Origin: Verrucomicrobiota bacterium
GTDB taxonomy: Bacteria; Verrucomicrobiota; Verrucomicrobiia; Verrucomicrobiales; Verrucomicrobiaceae
NCBI GenBank assembly: GCA_023429545.1
Contig: JAEYUU010000461.1
Span: forward strand, 1 to 10,828
Length of the DNA: 10,828 nt
Reading direction: 5' to 3'
How positions within the stretch are numbered: position 1 is the first letter of the stretch; every line of letters begins with the position of its first letter. Both the position numbers and the translations under genes were made by a program. Positions 10,748 to 10,828 of this stretch are shown here, in pieces. The notes under the pieces are model-generated. The model was not told the DNA's origin. It did no database searches and saw nothing but the letters and a program-made list of their open reading frames with translations.

Positions 10748-10821
10748 TGGAGCGGCCAGCCGGAATTGCACCGGCATTCCCTGACTGGCGTTCAGGCGTC
10801 CTGCTCTTGGACGATGGCCGC
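10748..10821 (-). tRNA. tRNA-Gly(GCC) with U73 and C33
   Basis: Acceptor GCGGCCA/TGGCCGC is perfect; U73 matches Gly; CCA is encoded. D-stem GTCC/GGAC, loop AAGAGCA. Anticodon stem CCTGA/TCAGG, loop ACGCCAG, anticodon GCC at 10787-10789 with C at 33. T-stem GCCGG/CCGGC, loop TGCAATT. The last member in the window; decodes GGC/GGU. Confidence 0.87.
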
Positions 10822-10828
10822 ATAAAGG

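Larger units (their letters stand above)
6846..10828 (-). other. Large tRNA array with altered elbow sequences, complete for 20 amino acids
   Basis: 35 tRNA or tRNA-like genes lie head to tail on the minus strand. The array probably continues past the window end. Linkers are usually 10-40 nt, and a trailer resembling ATTTC follows most CCA ends, which suggests long precursor transcripts cut into units. 33 members carry G55 in the T-loop (31 with GC at 55-56), and by my alignment A18 or C18 in the D-loop. Only two CAU anticodons repeat. There are no suppressor anticodons. Gaps above 100 nt occur at 7142-7341, 7527-7796 and 10525-10645; they hold an inverted repeat, a small open frame and an AT-rich inverted repeat respectively. 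A phage tRNA cluster is less likely because no phage genes are seen. Confidence 0.9.

Noticed and set aside
6840..10828. Regularly spaced similar units as a CRISPR array
   Set aside because: Units differ in sequence, fold into cloverleaves with anticodons and CCA ends, and are 70-96 nt; no identical repeats or cas genes.
6846..10828. Phage-type tRNA cluster
   Set aside because: No phage structural, replication or integrase genes in the window; the T-loop change and repair-gene setting are not typical of phage clusters. Cannot be excluded beyond the window edge.

Overview
The window (10.8 kb, GC-rich) is bacterial. Its gene set (RtcB ligase, RlaP-type nucleotidyltransferase, slipin, HNH protein) and the weak Shine-Dalgarno signals would fit a Verrucomicrobiota/Planctomycetota-type genome, but this is an inference from gene content only.

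Layout. 1-246 is the 3' end of an unrecognised plus-strand gene, separated by a strong hairpin from the convergent HNH gene (358-933, minus). RtcB (1135-2556, minus) and a conserved-looking but frameshifted gene (2738-3542, minus) follow. A lone aldo/keto reductase (3782-4819) lies on the plus strand and is convergent with a slipin-RlaP pair (6717-5065, minus). The hairpin-rich interval 4820-5064 separates the two.

The last 4 kb (about 6850 to the window end) is a minus-strand array of 35 recognisable tRNA or tRNA-like genes, separated mostly by 10-40 nt linkers. Reading the anticodons gives all 20 amino acids with essentially no repeated anticodon: Lys x2, Leu x3 plus one remnant, Ser x3, Arg x3, Val x2, Gln x2, Pro x3, Ala x2, Cys, His, Thr, Gly x2, Phe, Ile, Glu, Asn, Asp, Tyr, Trp and two CAU. 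They are not ordinary tRNAs. In 33 of 35 the T-loop has G at position 55 (consensus N-G-C-R instead of T-T-C-R), and by my alignment the D-loop has A (sometimes C) instead of G at position 18, while G19 and C56 are kept. The 18-55 elbow pair has therefore been swapped throughout the set. The two members that lose C56 appear to carry T19 opposite A56. Acceptor stems are almost all fully paired, CCA is usually encoded, and identity elements are intact (G-1 and C73 in His, G3.U70 in both Ala, U73 in Cys and Gly, G73 and a long variable arm in Ser). These look like maintained genes, not decaying copies. One Met-type CAU tRNA with a canonical elbow sits inside the array as a contrast.

The array lies directly upstream of, and reads in the same direction as, the slipin and RlaP genes, with RtcB and HNH further along the same strand. 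The most attractive reading is a dedicated RNA-repair or tRNA-defence island carrying a complete second set of elbow-altered tRNAs. They could be a toxin-resistant reserve set, decoys for tRNA-cutting enzymes, or tRNAs kept out of normal translation. The sequence does not choose among these.
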